This document shows, in pieces, positions 8,002 to 16,214 of a stretch of DNA of 41,645 nucleotides. Below the pieces are notes generated by a model. It did not search any database. It had not been told where the DNA came from and saw nothing but the letters and a program-made list of their open reading frames with translations. The DNA is from Lapidilactobacillus luobeiensis (lineage in GTDB: Bacteria; Bacillota; Bacilli; Lactobacillales; Lactobacillaceae): NCBI RefSeq assembly GCF_024345205.1, contig NZ_BROC01000028.1, forward strand, positions 1-41,645. Direction: 5' to 3'. How positions within the stretch are numbered: position 1 is the first letter of the stretch; every line of letters starts with the position of its first letter. Both the position numbers and the translations under genes were made by a program.

Positions 8002-8299
8002 CTTGATATTATCATTATTTCACTAAAATAATTATGCCACAAAAAGCCGATCAAGAGTGAAAGCATCCTCAAGTTTCAAAATGTCGTCTTCAAATGGCTG
8101 TGGCTGATCCATTGGGCCAAGTCCACCGCAACTTGATTGCTGAGTCTTGACTTGTGGCTTGTGATTCGTGTGAAAAAAGTGGATTCAAGTCGTTTATTGG
8201 TGGATTCGTGCTTGTTTGGCACGAAAACCGCCTGACCGCTCTATGCTAGAGATGTTCTCGAAGGTAGCGAACTTCTTAAGGTAAAGGAGGTGAATCATA
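8002..8299. other. Divergent regulatory region of the kinase and its putative target operon
   Basis: About 300 bp between the minus-strand kinase and the plus-strand membrane-protein operon. Near the kinase are AT-rich promoter-like sequence and an inverted ATTATTT/AAATAAT. The part near the plus-strand operon contains the repeat set and promoter listed separately. Confidence 0.5.
8161..8247 (+). promoter_or_regulatory. Direct repeats and weak promoter, probable LytTR-regulator site
   Basis: GTGGATTC occurs at 8179-8186 and 8200-8207, exactly 21 bp apart (two helical turns). A related GTGATTCG starts at 8161, about 19 bp further up. Downstream is a promoter with TTGGCA (8216-8221), an overlong 20-bp spacer and TATGCT (8242-8247). 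Activator-dependent LytTR promoters such as agr P2/P3 have this arrangement. RBS AAAGGAGG lies at about 8282. Confidence 0.55.
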
Positions 8300-8944
8300 A
8301 TGGTTGATTATGGTGAACAGAAACGGGGTTGGGCGTTTGCTAGTTATTTGCTTTATTTTCCGATCACTTTTTTAGGGTTACAGATCAGTTCAGGGCAGGC
8401 AAGCAACTGGTTACTCCTAGTGACGGGGTTGACGCTGACCCTAACGGTGCTACTAGTTCTGGTTACTAAAAAGGTTTTACGGCAGCAACTAAAACACGTT
8501 GCGCGATCACAGCTGGTTGGTTTTATTTTCGCGGCGTTCTTAGTGGCGATTTTGCTATTTGGCCTATTAAAGGTGATCAATGAGCGCTATCCTTTTGTAG
8601 CTGGGCGTCAGCTGACCGTGGCTGGTGTGGGTTGGCAACTGCTGATCATCGTTGATAACTTGTTGTGGCCGTTGGCGACGATCATCGCGGTTTTTGTCAT
8701 ACCAGCGCTTTGGCTGGCGCAGAAGCAATGGTCACACTGGTGGAGCGCGCTTGTTCCATTGTTGATTTGTCTGTTGACCACGCCGATCCAGCAGTTCGGT
8801 CAGCAATTCCTGATTGGGCTACTATTCTGGTGGGGGCTTTGGCTGGCGTATCACCTGAGCCAAAACTGGTTGTTTACGCTTGTGGTTTGGTATGGCTGCT
8901 GGTTCTTGACGTTGTTGTTACCATTCTTTGAAATTGGCGGCTAA
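8300..8944 (+). CDS. Polytopic membrane protein in the putative LytTR regulon
   Basis: A 214-aa protein with about seven hydrophobic stretches (approximately 13-32, 36-58, 69-92, 108-137, 144-163, 170-187 and 190-210), rich in Trp and Leu. The start is ATG with AAAGGAGG upstream. Its size and the position of a YHLSQNWL motif near the C-terminus recall CPBP/Abi-type membrane proteases, which often accompany bacteriocin genes. However, the EExxxR motif of that family is not visible, so assignment would be guesswork. It is followed two bases later by the secreted-protein gene, so both are probably one transcript; an immunity or processing role is possible but inferred only from context. Confidence 0.7.
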   Translation: MVDYGEQKRGWAFASYLLYFPITFLGLQISSGQASNWLLLVTGLTLTLTVLLVLVTKKVLRQQLKHVARSQLVGFIFAAFLVAILLFGLLKVINERYPFVAGRQLTVAGVGWQLLIIVDNLLWPLATIIAVFVIPALWLAQKQWSHWWSALVPLLICLLTTPIQQFGQQFLIGLLFWWGLWLAYHLSQNWLFTLVVWYGCWFLTLLLPFFEIGG

Positions 8945-8946
8945 TA

Positions 8947-9576
8947 ATGAAGAATATGAAAATGAGTTTGATGATGGCAATTACTTTATTATTCGGTTTC
9001 TTGGCCAGTGGTCAGGTAAGAAACAATCCGGTTCGGGTAAATGCAATGACTGCTATCGAAACTAATGATTTGGAGATCGAATCCGTAGATGATTCTGAAA
9101 GTGGTCAAAGCTATGAGGTCGATGAGGCAATAGTTTTTCAAAATAGGATCAAACGTGATACGCCGGCATGGCACCTCGAAAAAGTGCATTCGTCAATTAC
9201 AAAGGGAAAGCGCGTTTATAAAGGAACAATTACCAAAAAAGCTGGCACGACAATCGATCTATCTTATTCGGTTTTGGATTCAACTTCAGCGTAGGAGCCA
9301 GTCATAGCGTTAGTGGCAAATTTAAGCACTATGATTTTAGTCGTGCTGTGCGCAACTGACTTCTGTGCTTAGCTACGCTATGGCTCCGGAAGCAAAGTGC
9401 GGTTTCCAAATCCATAGCTAGGCTAATGCTCAAGGTCAACCCGTTGCGCTCCGCACTGGGATCAATACGCAACGGCTCATATAACTGGTCAAAAAATTGA
9501 AAATGGATCCGGCCATAATTTGGGAGTATTTTCAAGCACTGCCAACGTTGGCTATGATGTTTACGTGGCCATTTGA
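8947..9576 (+). pseudogene. Decayed gene for a secreted protein, frameshifted and interrupted
   Basis: It begins with a convincing signal peptide (basic MKNMKMS, hydrophobic core, possible cleavage after VNA near residue 33) and stays open for 115 codons to a TAG at 9292-9294. In the other frame from 9267 the sequence continues plausibly (FGFGFNFSVGASHSVSG..., 9267-9356), as if one T had been lost near 9267. After about 130 bp of hairpin-rich sequence, the original frame resumes with GQKIENGSGHNLGVFSSTA and ends at TGA 9574-9576. Alternating glycine/hydrophobic residues suggest a beta-rich secreted protein. Family not recognised; bacteriocin, pheromone-linked effector or surface protein are all possible. 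If truncated at 115 aa it may still be made. Confidence 0.6.
9359..9482 (-). repeat. Hairpin-rich insert in the decayed secreted-protein gene (possible diverged copy E)
   Basis: Two hairpins lie here: arms CCGTTGCG/CGCAACGG (about 9441-9475) and GCTATGG/CCATAGC (about 9376-9417) with an inner GGAA/TTCC. Read on the minus strand, the second loop contains CGCACTTTGC, the same ten bases as the loop region of copy B, and TTGAGCATTAGCCT resembles the spacer TTTAGGATAAGGCCT. AACTG occurs at both ends (9354-9358 and 9483-9487), possibly a target duplication. The match to the repeat family is weak. Confidence 0.35.
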
Positions 9577-9631
9577 CTGTTTACCGTTCAAAATTTGGTA
9601 CTGCTGCTCAGCAGCCAGACCTGATCATTGC

Positions 9632-9674
9632 CACGAAAAGGGCGCATTCAACTGATGAACGCGTCCTTTTCGTG
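9632..9674 (+). terminator. Strong hairpin without T-run
   Basis: CACGAAAAGG (9632-9641) pairs with CCTTTTCGTG (9665-9674), extended inward by CGC/GCG and TTCA/TGAA. It may end the membrane/secreted-protein operon, but no T-run follows. Confidence 0.4.
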
Positions 9675-9700
9675 ATTGCGCGGCGGCGGCGCTGGAAATG

Positions 9701-9733
9701 AAAAAAACGCCACATTTGGGGGCAAACGTGGCG
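9701..9733 (-). terminator. Terminator of the GtrA-family gene
   Basis: On the minus strand CGCCACGTTT and AAATGTGGCG form a stem followed by seven T (9701-9707), just after the stop of the GtrA-like gene. Confidence 0.8.
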
Positions 9734-9740
9734 ACAAGGG

Positions 9741-10202
9741 TTAGTTTTTTGGTTGCTGCGATTTCTGAGAGGTCTCCGCGGCAACCGTGGTTTTTTTACT
9801 AGGGAAGACCCAGAGGCGCATAAAGACAAAGTTGAACGGAATCGTGATCAATAGCGAAATTAGCGGGGCGATGCGCGCGTCCAACCCCCAAATGTTGACC
9901 CACAGGTGAGGCACATACATGCTGATCAGCATGGAAACGCCGTAGGTCGCATAGTACTTGAACAAAGTCCAGGCGCTGAAATGCTCAGCCTTAAAAACAA
10001 ATTTAAAGTTCAGGTAGATGCCGAGGATCGAAGTTAATAAGAAGCCTAAACCGTTAGCCAATGACGGCCCGATTTGGCGATAGGTTAGATAGTAGATCGC
10101 CAGGGTCAAAAGCGTGTTCAAGACGCCCACTAAGCCGAATTTGATAAACTGTTGGACGATTTTTATTTTTAGCAGGCGGGTAATCAGATTGTCTTTTTTC
10201 AT
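9741..10202 (-). CDS. GtrA-like membrane protein
   Basis: A 153-aa protein with four membrane helices (about 20-40, 48-68, 82-102 and 112-132). The motifs KFGLVGVLNTLLTL near the N-terminus and FNFVFMRLWVF near the end are typical of the GtrA family. Family members are thought to help move undecaprenyl-phosphate-linked sugars across the membrane for cell-surface glycosylation. No glycosyltransferase partner is adjacent, so the glycan is unknown. Start ATG at 10202; AAGGA is 13 bases upstream, somewhat far. A polar, lysine/glutamine-rich tail of about 16 residues follows the last helix. Confidence 0.85.
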   Translation of the reverse strand: MKKDNLITRLLKIKIVQQFIKFGLVGVLNTLLTLAIYYLTYRQIGPSLANGLGFLLTSILGIYLNFKFVFKAEHFSAWTLFKYYATYGVSMLISMYVPHLWVNIWGLDARIAPLISLLITIPFNFVFMRLWVFPSKKTTVAAETSQKSQQPKN

Positions 10203-10507
10203 GATGGGATCACTGTCCTTGTTGATGTTGACGAAACGTTATTTGCTGCGGTCGCACAAAGTTAGTAACCAATCCATTGACTAGCAATTGCTTTGATCGC
10301 ATCATTGCATCGAAAAGCGGTGGCGCAATTACGCTAGCAGCTCTTAGGTGGCCGCGCTAACATTGCTAAGTATAACATTGACAATTTGCTTTTGCAGTAT
10401 CACCAGGGGAAGATTCTGTGAACACCGCGACCTTGCTGTGACGTCGGTGGGGAAACATTGTGCTTTAGCGTCAATCTGCTAAAATATAAGCATGGAGTGT
10501 GAGGCTG
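10203..10507. other. Divergent promoter region of the GtrA and NrtR genes
   Basis: No coding sequence recognised. It contains the NrtR promoter at 10458-10485 and a repeated AACATTG around 10362-10383. No copy of the AAAGTA-N5-TACTTT operator seen before nadB was found here. Confidence 0.45.
10458..10485 (+). promoter_or_regulatory. Promoter of the NrtR-like gene
   Basis: TTGTGC (10458-10463), 16-bp spacer, TAAAAT (10480-10485), 22 bp before the start codon, so the leader is very short. Confidence 0.5.
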
Positions 10508-11278
10508 ATGGTGGATACAGCAATGATTTTGGAACAACCTTATATTACGATCACGAATATTATTTGGAGCTTTGATCGACAGACCGGGCAACTTCAGGTG
10601 CTACTGGTCCAGCGAGCAGGTGAGCCGGAGACCGGTCGCTGGGCATTGCCTGAAACGTTTATGCGCGCTAATGAAAGTGCTGATGAAGCGGCGTTACGTC
10701 TGATCAAGGAAAAAATTGGGCTGAAGCTGGCGGCATTTCATACGGAACAGTTGGCGACTTTTACAGATCAACGCCGGTCAGAAGGGGCGCGCGCATTATC
10801 GTTGGCTTATATGACCTTTCTGCCAGAAATGCCACCGTTACAGGCTGGCTACGGCGCCTTGGCGGCACAGTGGTTTGCGGTGACCGCGCAGCCAACGCAC
10901 TTCCAATTGCACCATGGTGCCTTAGAATTTGCGACCGCCGCAGTCCTGAACACAGAAAATTATTATCAACAGTTACGTTTGCCAGAGACGATGGCGCATC
11001 TTGCCTTTGATCACGAGTGGATCATGGCGGTGGCTTGTTCGCGAATCAAAAACAAATTGGATTATCAACCTAATATTCTCTTGGTTTTAGGGGATAGTTT
11101 TACTCTGAAAGAAGCGCGCACGGTTTATGCCGCGCTTTTGGGGATCGACGTTCACGCCATTGACAATTCGAATTTCAAGAAAACCCATCAGCATTTATTT
11201 GTTGAAGTGGGAACGGTCAGCCAGCGCACGATCGGTCGACCAGCCAAGTTATTTCGTCTGGCGCGGGTTCAGGATTGA
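10508..11278 (+). CDS. nrtR: NrtR-like Nudix-domain transcriptional regulator of NAD synthesis
   Basis: A 256-aa protein with an N-terminal Nudix-like domain (about 10-150) and a C-terminal winged helix (about 165-250). The region LPETFMRANESADEAALRLIKEKIG aligns with the Nudix box, but the REUXEE catalytic glutamates are degraded (RLIKEKIG). That is usual for NrtR, where the domain binds ADP-ribose-type ligands rather than hydrolysing them. The wing motif RTIGRPAKLFRL matches the family's GRPAxLYRF. Start ATG 10508 with GGAG ten bases upstream; a GTG at 10499 is less likely. It directly precedes nadB, and the two palindromes there are probable operators. Confidence 0.85.
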   Translation: MVDTAMILEQPYITITNIIWSFDRQTGQLQVLLVQRAGEPETGRWALPETFMRANESADEAALRLIKEKIGLKLAAFHTEQLATFTDQRRSEGARALSLAYMTFLPEMPPLQAGYGALAAQWFAVTAQPTHFQLHHGALEFATAAVLNTENYYQQLRLPETMAHLAFDHEWIMAVACSRIKNKLDYQPNILLVLGDSFTLKEARTVYAALLGIDVHAIDNSNFKKTHQHLFVEVGTVSQRTIGRPAKLFRLARVQD

Positions 11279-11317
11279 AATTTATTGATCAGAGGTGTAT
11301 GGTTACTTTAGTTGGAT

Positions 11318-11368
11318 AAAAGTATCAAATACTTTTTTATTGACTAAATAAAAGTAAAAAATACTTTA
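11318..11368 (+). promoter_or_regulatory. Twin palindromic operators over the nadB promoter
   Basis: AAAGTA-N5-TACTTT occurs twice, at 11319-11335 and 11351-11367, centres 32 bp (three turns) apart. TTGACT (-35) is at 11340-11345 and TACTTT (-10) at 11362-11367, 16-bp spacer. The second palindrome therefore fills the promoter and the first lies just upstream. This fits repression by the adjacent NrtR-like protein. Confidence 0.65.
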
Positions 11369-11427
11369 TTGCTCGAATGCTTTTTTCTTAATCATCCGGA
11401 CAAAATCGTGTAAAGGAAATGAGTCCA

Positions 11428-12996
11428 ATGAAACAAACAATCAAAAAAATGTCAGTTTCAACATCCGGATCGCGGCGGCCACGGGTCATCGTAGTCGGGG
11501 CTGGGTTGGCAGGTTGTTATTTGGCCACGCGCCTGCAAGACTGCTGTCAGGTGATCTTGGTGACGAAAGGGACGCAACAAGAGAGTAATTCCATGTTGGC
11601 TCAAGGTGGGATCGCGGTGGCCTTAGATCCAGGTGATTCACCACAACAACATGAGCAGGATACATTGGCTGCAGGTGATCACCACAATCGGAAAGCGGCA
11701 GTCGCGCAGTTAGTTACTAACGGGCCGGTAGAAGTGCGACGGTTGATCGAAGCTGGCATGCAATTCGATCGAACCGCGGCCGGAGCTTTAGCTTTTGGGT
11801 TAGAAGGGGCTCATCATCGCCCTCGTGTCGTTCACGCGGATGGTGATCAAACTGGCGCGGCGGTCACGAGTTTTGTTCAGGGACAATTGGCAAAAACGAT
11901 CCAGTGGCATTGTCAAACCACAGTAGTCCGTCTTTTAACGAAACAAAATCGTTGTATTGGCGTTGTTGTGCGTGGGACCTCTGGGCAATTGCAAGAATTA
12001 TTTGCGGACGCCGTCGTTTTGGCTACTGGCGGGTTAGGGAATCTTTATGATTTTACGACCAATGATGGCACGGTGACCGGTGATGGGCTGGCTTTGGCGT
12101 TGCGAGCCAAGGTTGAACTAACCGATATGGCTTTCGTTCAATTCCACCCAACTTTATTGTCTCTTCAAGGAAAGTGCTACGGCTTGGTCACTGAAGCGAT
12201 CCGGGGTGCAGGTGCGGTCTTGGTTGACGAGCAAGGGACTCGGATCATGGCGCAAGTACCACAACAAGATCTGGCGCCGCGAGATGTAGTCGCGCGGCAT
12301 TTGGCGGCGTGGCGAGCTAAGGGACATCAGACTTACTTAGATATCAGGGCAGTGCCTGATTTTGAGCAACATTTTATCGGGGTCACAGCTAATTTAGATG
12401 CGCATCAGGTGCCTTTCCGCCAAACGAAGTTGATCCCGATCCAGCCAGGCGCCCACTTTATGATGGGCGGGATCAAAGCAGATCTTATGGGGCAGACTTC
12501 TTTGCCAGGTTTGTGGGCGATCGGCGAAGTGGCTTGTAATGGGGTGCATGGCGCTAATCGCTTGGCCAGTAATTCATTACTAGATTGCTTAGTCAGTGGG
12601 GCCAAAGCCGCCGAAAATATCATTGAAGTTACGTGTCAGTTGACCAGCCCGACTACTGAAAATGTTACTGGATCAATTGGTGTTGCGACTGCTGATTTTG
12701 CTGAAGCGCCACAGACGGAGCCGGTCAAATTACCCGAGCTAGCCGCCTTACAACATCAAGCGTGGACCAATTTAGGGATCGAACGGACGCATCATCAGTT
12801 GCATGGCTTTTTACGTTGGTTGGCCCAGTTCGATGCAGATACCTTAGCTCCTGAAAAGTTGACGGCCGATCAAAATGTGATCGCCAATCTTTGTTTATGC
12901 GCGGCGGCGATCGCGCAAGCGGCCTTGGCTCAGAGCAAAAGTTTAGGCGCGCACCATTGGCGGGAGGTAGATAAAAATGAATCCTGTGCAAGTTGA
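11428..12996 (+). CDS. nadB: L-aspartate oxidase
   Basis: A 522-aa flavoprotein that oxidises L-aspartate to iminoaspartate, the first step of de novo NAD synthesis. The FAD-binding VVGAGLAGCYLATRL is near residue 20. Family motifs follow: SMLAQGGIAVA, EGAHHRPRVVHADGDQTG, FVQFHPT, MMGGI and HGANRLASNSLLDCLVSG. The fold is shared with succinate dehydrogenase flavoproteins, but the nadC and nadA partners settle the assignment. ATG 11428 (AAAGGA ten bases upstream) is preferred to ATG 11419, which almost touches the ribosome binding site. The last 20 bases overlap nadC, so the genes are coupled. Confidence 0.95.
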   Translation: MKQTIKKMSVSTSGSRRPRVIVVGAGLAGCYLATRLQDCCQVILVTKGTQQESNSMLAQGGIAVALDPGDSPQQHEQDTLAAGDHHNRKAAVAQLVTNGPVEVRRLIEAGMQFDRTAAGALAFGLEGAHHRPRVVHADGDQTGAAVTSFVQGQLAKTIQWHCQTTVVRLLTKQNRCIGVVVRGTSGQLQELFADAVVLATGGLGNLYDFTTNDGTVTGDGLALALRAKVELTDMAFVQFHPTLLSLQGKCYGLVTEAIRGAGAVLVDEQGTRIMAQVPQQDLAPRDVVARHLAAWRAKGHQTYLDIRAVPDFEQHFIGVTANLDAHQVPFRQTKLIPIQPGAHFMMGGIKADLMGQTSLPGLWAIGEVACNGVHGANRLASNSLLDCLVSGAKAAENIIEVTCQLTSPTTENVTGSIGVATADFAEAPQTEPVKLPELAALQHQAWTNLGIERTHHQLHGFLRWLAQFDADTLAPEKLTADQNVIANLCLCAAAIAQAALAQSKSLGAHHWREVDKNESCAS

Positions 12997-13822
12997 GCGA
13001 CATTTACGTGATTTTTTGGAAGAGGATCTGGGCTTTGGCGATGTTAGTGGTAGCTTCTGGGGTCAAAATCAGGTCAGTGGTTTTTTGATCGCCAAGCAAG
13101 CGGGGATCGTTTGCGGACAAATGCTGCCCCAGCAGGTTTTTGATTTACTAGGGGCTGAACAGCAAGCGGCGTATCATCCTTTGGTGGCTGAGGGAACCTT
13201 GGTTGGGGCCGGTACCAAATTAGGTCAGGTCAGTGGTGGTGCCGCAACGATTTTGGCAGGTGAACGGGTGATCTTGAATCTGTTACAACGAATGAGCGGT
13301 ATTGCTACCGCGACACAAGCGGCTGTTCAGGCGTTGAATGATCCATTGATCCGAATCGCGGATACGCGAAAAACGCTACCGGGTCTACGGATATTTGATA
13401 AATATGCGGTGACCGTTGGTGGTGGAGTCAATCACCGCATGGGTCTGGACCACGGATTGATGTTGAAAGACAACCATTTAGCGGCGGCGGGCGGTGTCGC
13501 GGCGGCAGTTCGCCAAGCTAAGACCCAAGCCGGGCCATTATTACGCGTTGAAGTCGAAGTGGAGACGATCGCCGAACTTCGTGCCGCGATCGCTGCTGCC
13601 GCCGATGTGATCATGTTCGATAATCAAACACCGTCCACCGCCCGGCAATGGGCCCAATTGGTGCCAGCCACGATCTTGACCGAGGTGTCCGGTGGTGTGA
13701 CTTTAGCTGATTTGCCTGATTATCGTGGTTGCGGTGTTGATTTTATTTCGTTAGGTTATCTGACCAATGATGTTCGTCCTGTCGATATCAGCTGTGTTTT
13801 TTCAGAGGCGGTGAAAGCATGA
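12977..13822 (+). CDS. nadC: Quinolinate phosphoribosyltransferase (nicotinate-nucleotide pyrophosphorylase)
   Basis: A 281-aa enzyme that condenses quinolinate with PRPP to nicotinate mononucleotide, releasing CO2. It has the family's N-terminal alpha/beta sandwich and C-terminal barrel. Diagnostic residues are NLLQRMSGIAT, the RKTLPGLR motif, GGGVNHRMGLDHGLMLKDNH, and the EVEVET and MFDNQ strands that bind phosphoribosyl and metal. Length is normal. GGGAGG lies ten bases before the ATG, inside the end of nadB. The stop overlaps the start of nadA by four bases. Confidence 0.96.
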   Translation: MNPVQVERHLRDFLEEDLGFGDVSGSFWGQNQVSGFLIAKQAGIVCGQMLPQQVFDLLGAEQQAAYHPLVAEGTLVGAGTKLGQVSGGAATILAGERVILNLLQRMSGIATATQAAVQALNDPLIRIADTRKTLPGLRIFDKYAVTVGGGVNHRMGLDHGLMLKDNHLAAAGGVAAAVRQAKTQAGPLLRVEVEVETIAELRAAIAAAADVIMFDNQTPSTARQWAQLVPATILTEVSGGVTLADLPDYRGCGVDFISLGYLTNDVRPVDISCVFSEAVKA

Positions 13823-14916
13823 TCTTAACGAGTTTACAGGAAAAAATAGCCTTCAACGACTATTATAATGAAGCGCCGACAGACCAAATCGCGCGCATCA
13901 AGCAGATCAAAGCTGACTTTGGTACTGATCTATTTTTAGTAGCGCATCATTATCAAAAAGATGAAGTCGTTCAATTTGCAGACGCTCAAGGAGATTCGTT
14001 GAAATTAGCGCAGATCGCGGCGGAGAATCATGATGCGCGGAAGATCGTTTTCTGTGGGGTCCACTTTATGGCGGAGACCGCTGATATTTTGACTGGACCG
14101 GAGCAACAAGTGCTATTACCAGATCCGATGGCTGGTTGTTCGATGGCAGACATGGCCAATTCCTATCAATTAGCACATTGTTGGCAAGCGTTGACCACGG
14201 AATATGGCCCTGAGATCATGCCGATCACCTATGTCAATTCTACGGCGGCGATCAAGGCTTTTGTCGGCCAACATGGTGGGGTCGTGGTGACCTCGAGCAA
14301 CGCGCCACGGATCGTCGCTTGGGCATTGCAGCAGGCCAAACGTCTGCTCTTCTTACCTGATCAACATTTGGGCCGAAACACTGCTCTACAACTTGGCTTA
14401 TCTGAGCGAGAATTAGGATTGTGGTTGGCTCAGGAGAATCGTTTAGCGGCGGTAGCACCGGCGCAAGTACGAGTGATCCTGTGGGATGGTTATTGTTCTG
14501 TTCATCAACAATTCAAGGTCAGTCAGATCACGGCATTGCGGGCGCAATATCCTGATGTCAAAGTGATCGTTCATCCTGAGTGTGCCCATGAAGTCGTGGC
14601 GGCAGCCGATGAGTTTGGATCAACGGCCGCGATCATCAAGTATATCCAAGCCGCACCGAAAGGCAGCCGGATCGCGGTGGGCACTGATAATAATCTCGTT
14701 GGTCGCTTGATCAAACAATATCCGGATAAAAAAATCATGTTCCTGAATCCTTTTTCTTGCTCCTGTATTTTGATGAATCGGATCGATCTACCGCACTTGG
14801 CTTGGGCAATGGACCAGATTGCTGCGGGTAAAGACGGCAACGTGATCAAGGTCGACACCCAGACCGCTTTTTGGGCTAAAAAGGCCTTGGCACGAATGTT
14901 GACGCTCAGTGTTTAG
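13819..14916 (+). CDS. nadA: Quinolinate synthase
   Basis: A 365-aa [4Fe-4S] enzyme that condenses iminoaspartate with dihydroxyacetone phosphate to quinolinate. Visible family motifs are LVAHHYQKDEVVQFAD near the N-terminus, FCGVHFMAETADIL, PMAGCSMADM, HPECAHEVV and NPFSCSCILMN. The conserved cysteines in the second, third and last of these regions are the expected cluster ligands. The start overlaps the nadC stop (ATGA). The desulfurase gene 11 bp downstream is probably the sulfur donor for its oxygen-sensitive cluster. Confidence 0.95.
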   Translation: MILTSLQEKIAFNDYYNEAPTDQIARIKQIKADFGTDLFLVAHHYQKDEVVQFADAQGDSLKLAQIAAENHDARKIVFCGVHFMAETADILTGPEQQVLLPDPMAGCSMADMANSYQLAHCWQALTTEYGPEIMPITYVNSTAAIKAFVGQHGGVVVTSSNAPRIVAWALQQAKRLLFLPDQHLGRNTALQLGLSERELGLWLAQENRLAAVAPAQVRVILWDGYCSVHQQFKVSQITALRAQYPDVKVIVHPECAHEVVAAADEFGSTAAIIKYIQAAPKGSRIAVGTDNNLVGRLIKQYPDKKIMFLNPFSCSCILMNRIDLPHLAWAMDQIAAGKDGNVIKVDTQTAFWAKKALARMLTLSV

Positions 14917-14927
14917 GAGACGATAAA

Positions 14928-16028
14928 ATGATTTATTTAGATCACGCCGCGACCACGGCGATGAGTCCGACTGCTTTGGCGGTCTATCAGAAAGTCGCCC
15001 AAAACTTTTTTGCCAACAGCGAGAGCCTACATCAGGCAGGAACAGCGGCAGGACAGTTGCTTCAAGAAGCGCGGGGACAAGTAGGTCAGTTATTAGGTGT
15101 TGATAGTGAGGGGCTGATTTTTACCAGTGGTGGGACAGCAGCCAATCATCTCGGCATCGATAGTCTGGCCCATGGCACGAAGAAAAAAAGGATCGTGGTC
15201 AGCCCGCTGGAACATGCCTCGGTTTATCAGATCCTAACTTATCTTGCGACTAACGAAAATTATCAGATCCAGTATTTACCCGTTAACGCGCACGGTCATG
15301 TCGATGTGGCGATCTTACGTCAAGCCCTGACACCTGACACCGGATTGGTCGTGATCCAAGCGACTAATCCGATTACTGGATTGAGTCAACCGATCCCGGA
15401 ACTTGCGGCCGTTGCTCAAACTGCCGGAGTGCCTTTGTTTGTTGATGCGGTCCAGGCCGTTGGTAAGCAGCCGATCGATTTGCACGCTGTTGCCGGGTTT
15501 AGTGCCAGTGCACACAAATTCAATGGTCCCAAGGGCTGTGGTCTCCTCTATTTGGCGCCAACGGTCCTGGCCAGTGGTCCGTTCCACCCAGTCTACCAGC
15601 AAAATGGGTTTCTCCCCGGGACACTGGACACACCAGCAATCTTGAGTATGGTTACGGCCCTGACTGAAAGTTGTCAGCAGCAAGCAACGAGCCTACGCCA
15701 GTTGCAATATTTGAAACATTATGTTTTAGCGCATTTACCACTAGGATTGACTGCGGTTGCGCCGCAAAGTGAGTTTCCTGGGATCTGTGGCTTGCTCTTG
15801 CCCCATCGTCCTGGTCAGGAGGTCGCAACGGTTTTGGGACAGCAGGGTATCTGTGTGTCTACTGTTAGCGCTTGTAGTCTGAAAGATCCGCGACCGGATC
15901 CGGCATTGACCGCGTTAGGCTATTCCGCCGAAACTGCAGATCGTTATCTGCGCGTCTCCTTTGGCCCAGAAAATACCACAACTGAATTGGATCAGCTTTT
16001 GGCAGCTTTGCGCCCCTTTAGTTGTTGA
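14928..16028 (+). CDS. NifS-like cysteine desulfurase of the nad operon
   Basis: A 366-aa PLP-dependent class V aminotransferase-fold enzyme that takes sulfur from cysteine. The N-terminal IYLDHAATTAMSP is a family hallmark. The cofactor-stacking His is in PLEHASV, the PLP Schiff-base lysine is in SASAHKFNGPKGCG, and the persulfide cysteine is in VSACSLKD. AGGAG precedes the ATG. Clustering of a nifS-type gene with nad genes is known from Bacillus, where the product matures NadA/NadB; the same role is inferred here. It is the last gene of the operon. Confidence 0.93.
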   Translation: MIYLDHAATTAMSPTALAVYQKVAQNFFANSESLHQAGTAAGQLLQEARGQVGQLLGVDSEGLIFTSGGTAANHLGIDSLAHGTKKKRIVVSPLEHASVYQILTYLATNENYQIQYLPVNAHGHVDVAILRQALTPDTGLVVIQATNPITGLSQPIPELAAVAQTAGVPLFVDAVQAVGKQPIDLHAVAGFSASAHKFNGPKGCGLLYLAPTVLASGPFHPVYQQNGFLPGTLDTPAILSMVTALTESCQQQATSLRQLQYLKHYVLAHLPLGLTAVAPQSEFPGICGLLLPHRPGQEVATVLGQQGICVSTVSACSLKDPRPDPALTALGYSAETADRYLRVSFGPENTTTELDQLLAALRPFSC

Positions 16029-16118
16029 GCCAGCATAAGGGGTGCTGAAAAATACGGACCGTACTTAAAATAAAAAGTCGCTTATTTGAATTTTTGCTAG
16101 CTTGGAACGAATCAAGAT

Positions 16119-16155
16119 GATATCGACGGCGCTGAGACTGCCCCGTCGATATTTT
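16119..16155 (+). terminator. Probable end of the nad operon
   Basis: ATATCGACGG (16120-16129) pairs with CCGTCGATAT (16143-16152), followed by a short T-run. It lies about 90 bp after the desulfurase stop. Confidence 0.45.
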
Positions 16156-16214
16156 GCTACGGGGGCGCTTCTGACTAGGCTAAGCGCAAGAAGCTGGGTC
16201 GCGCAGCACGTTTC

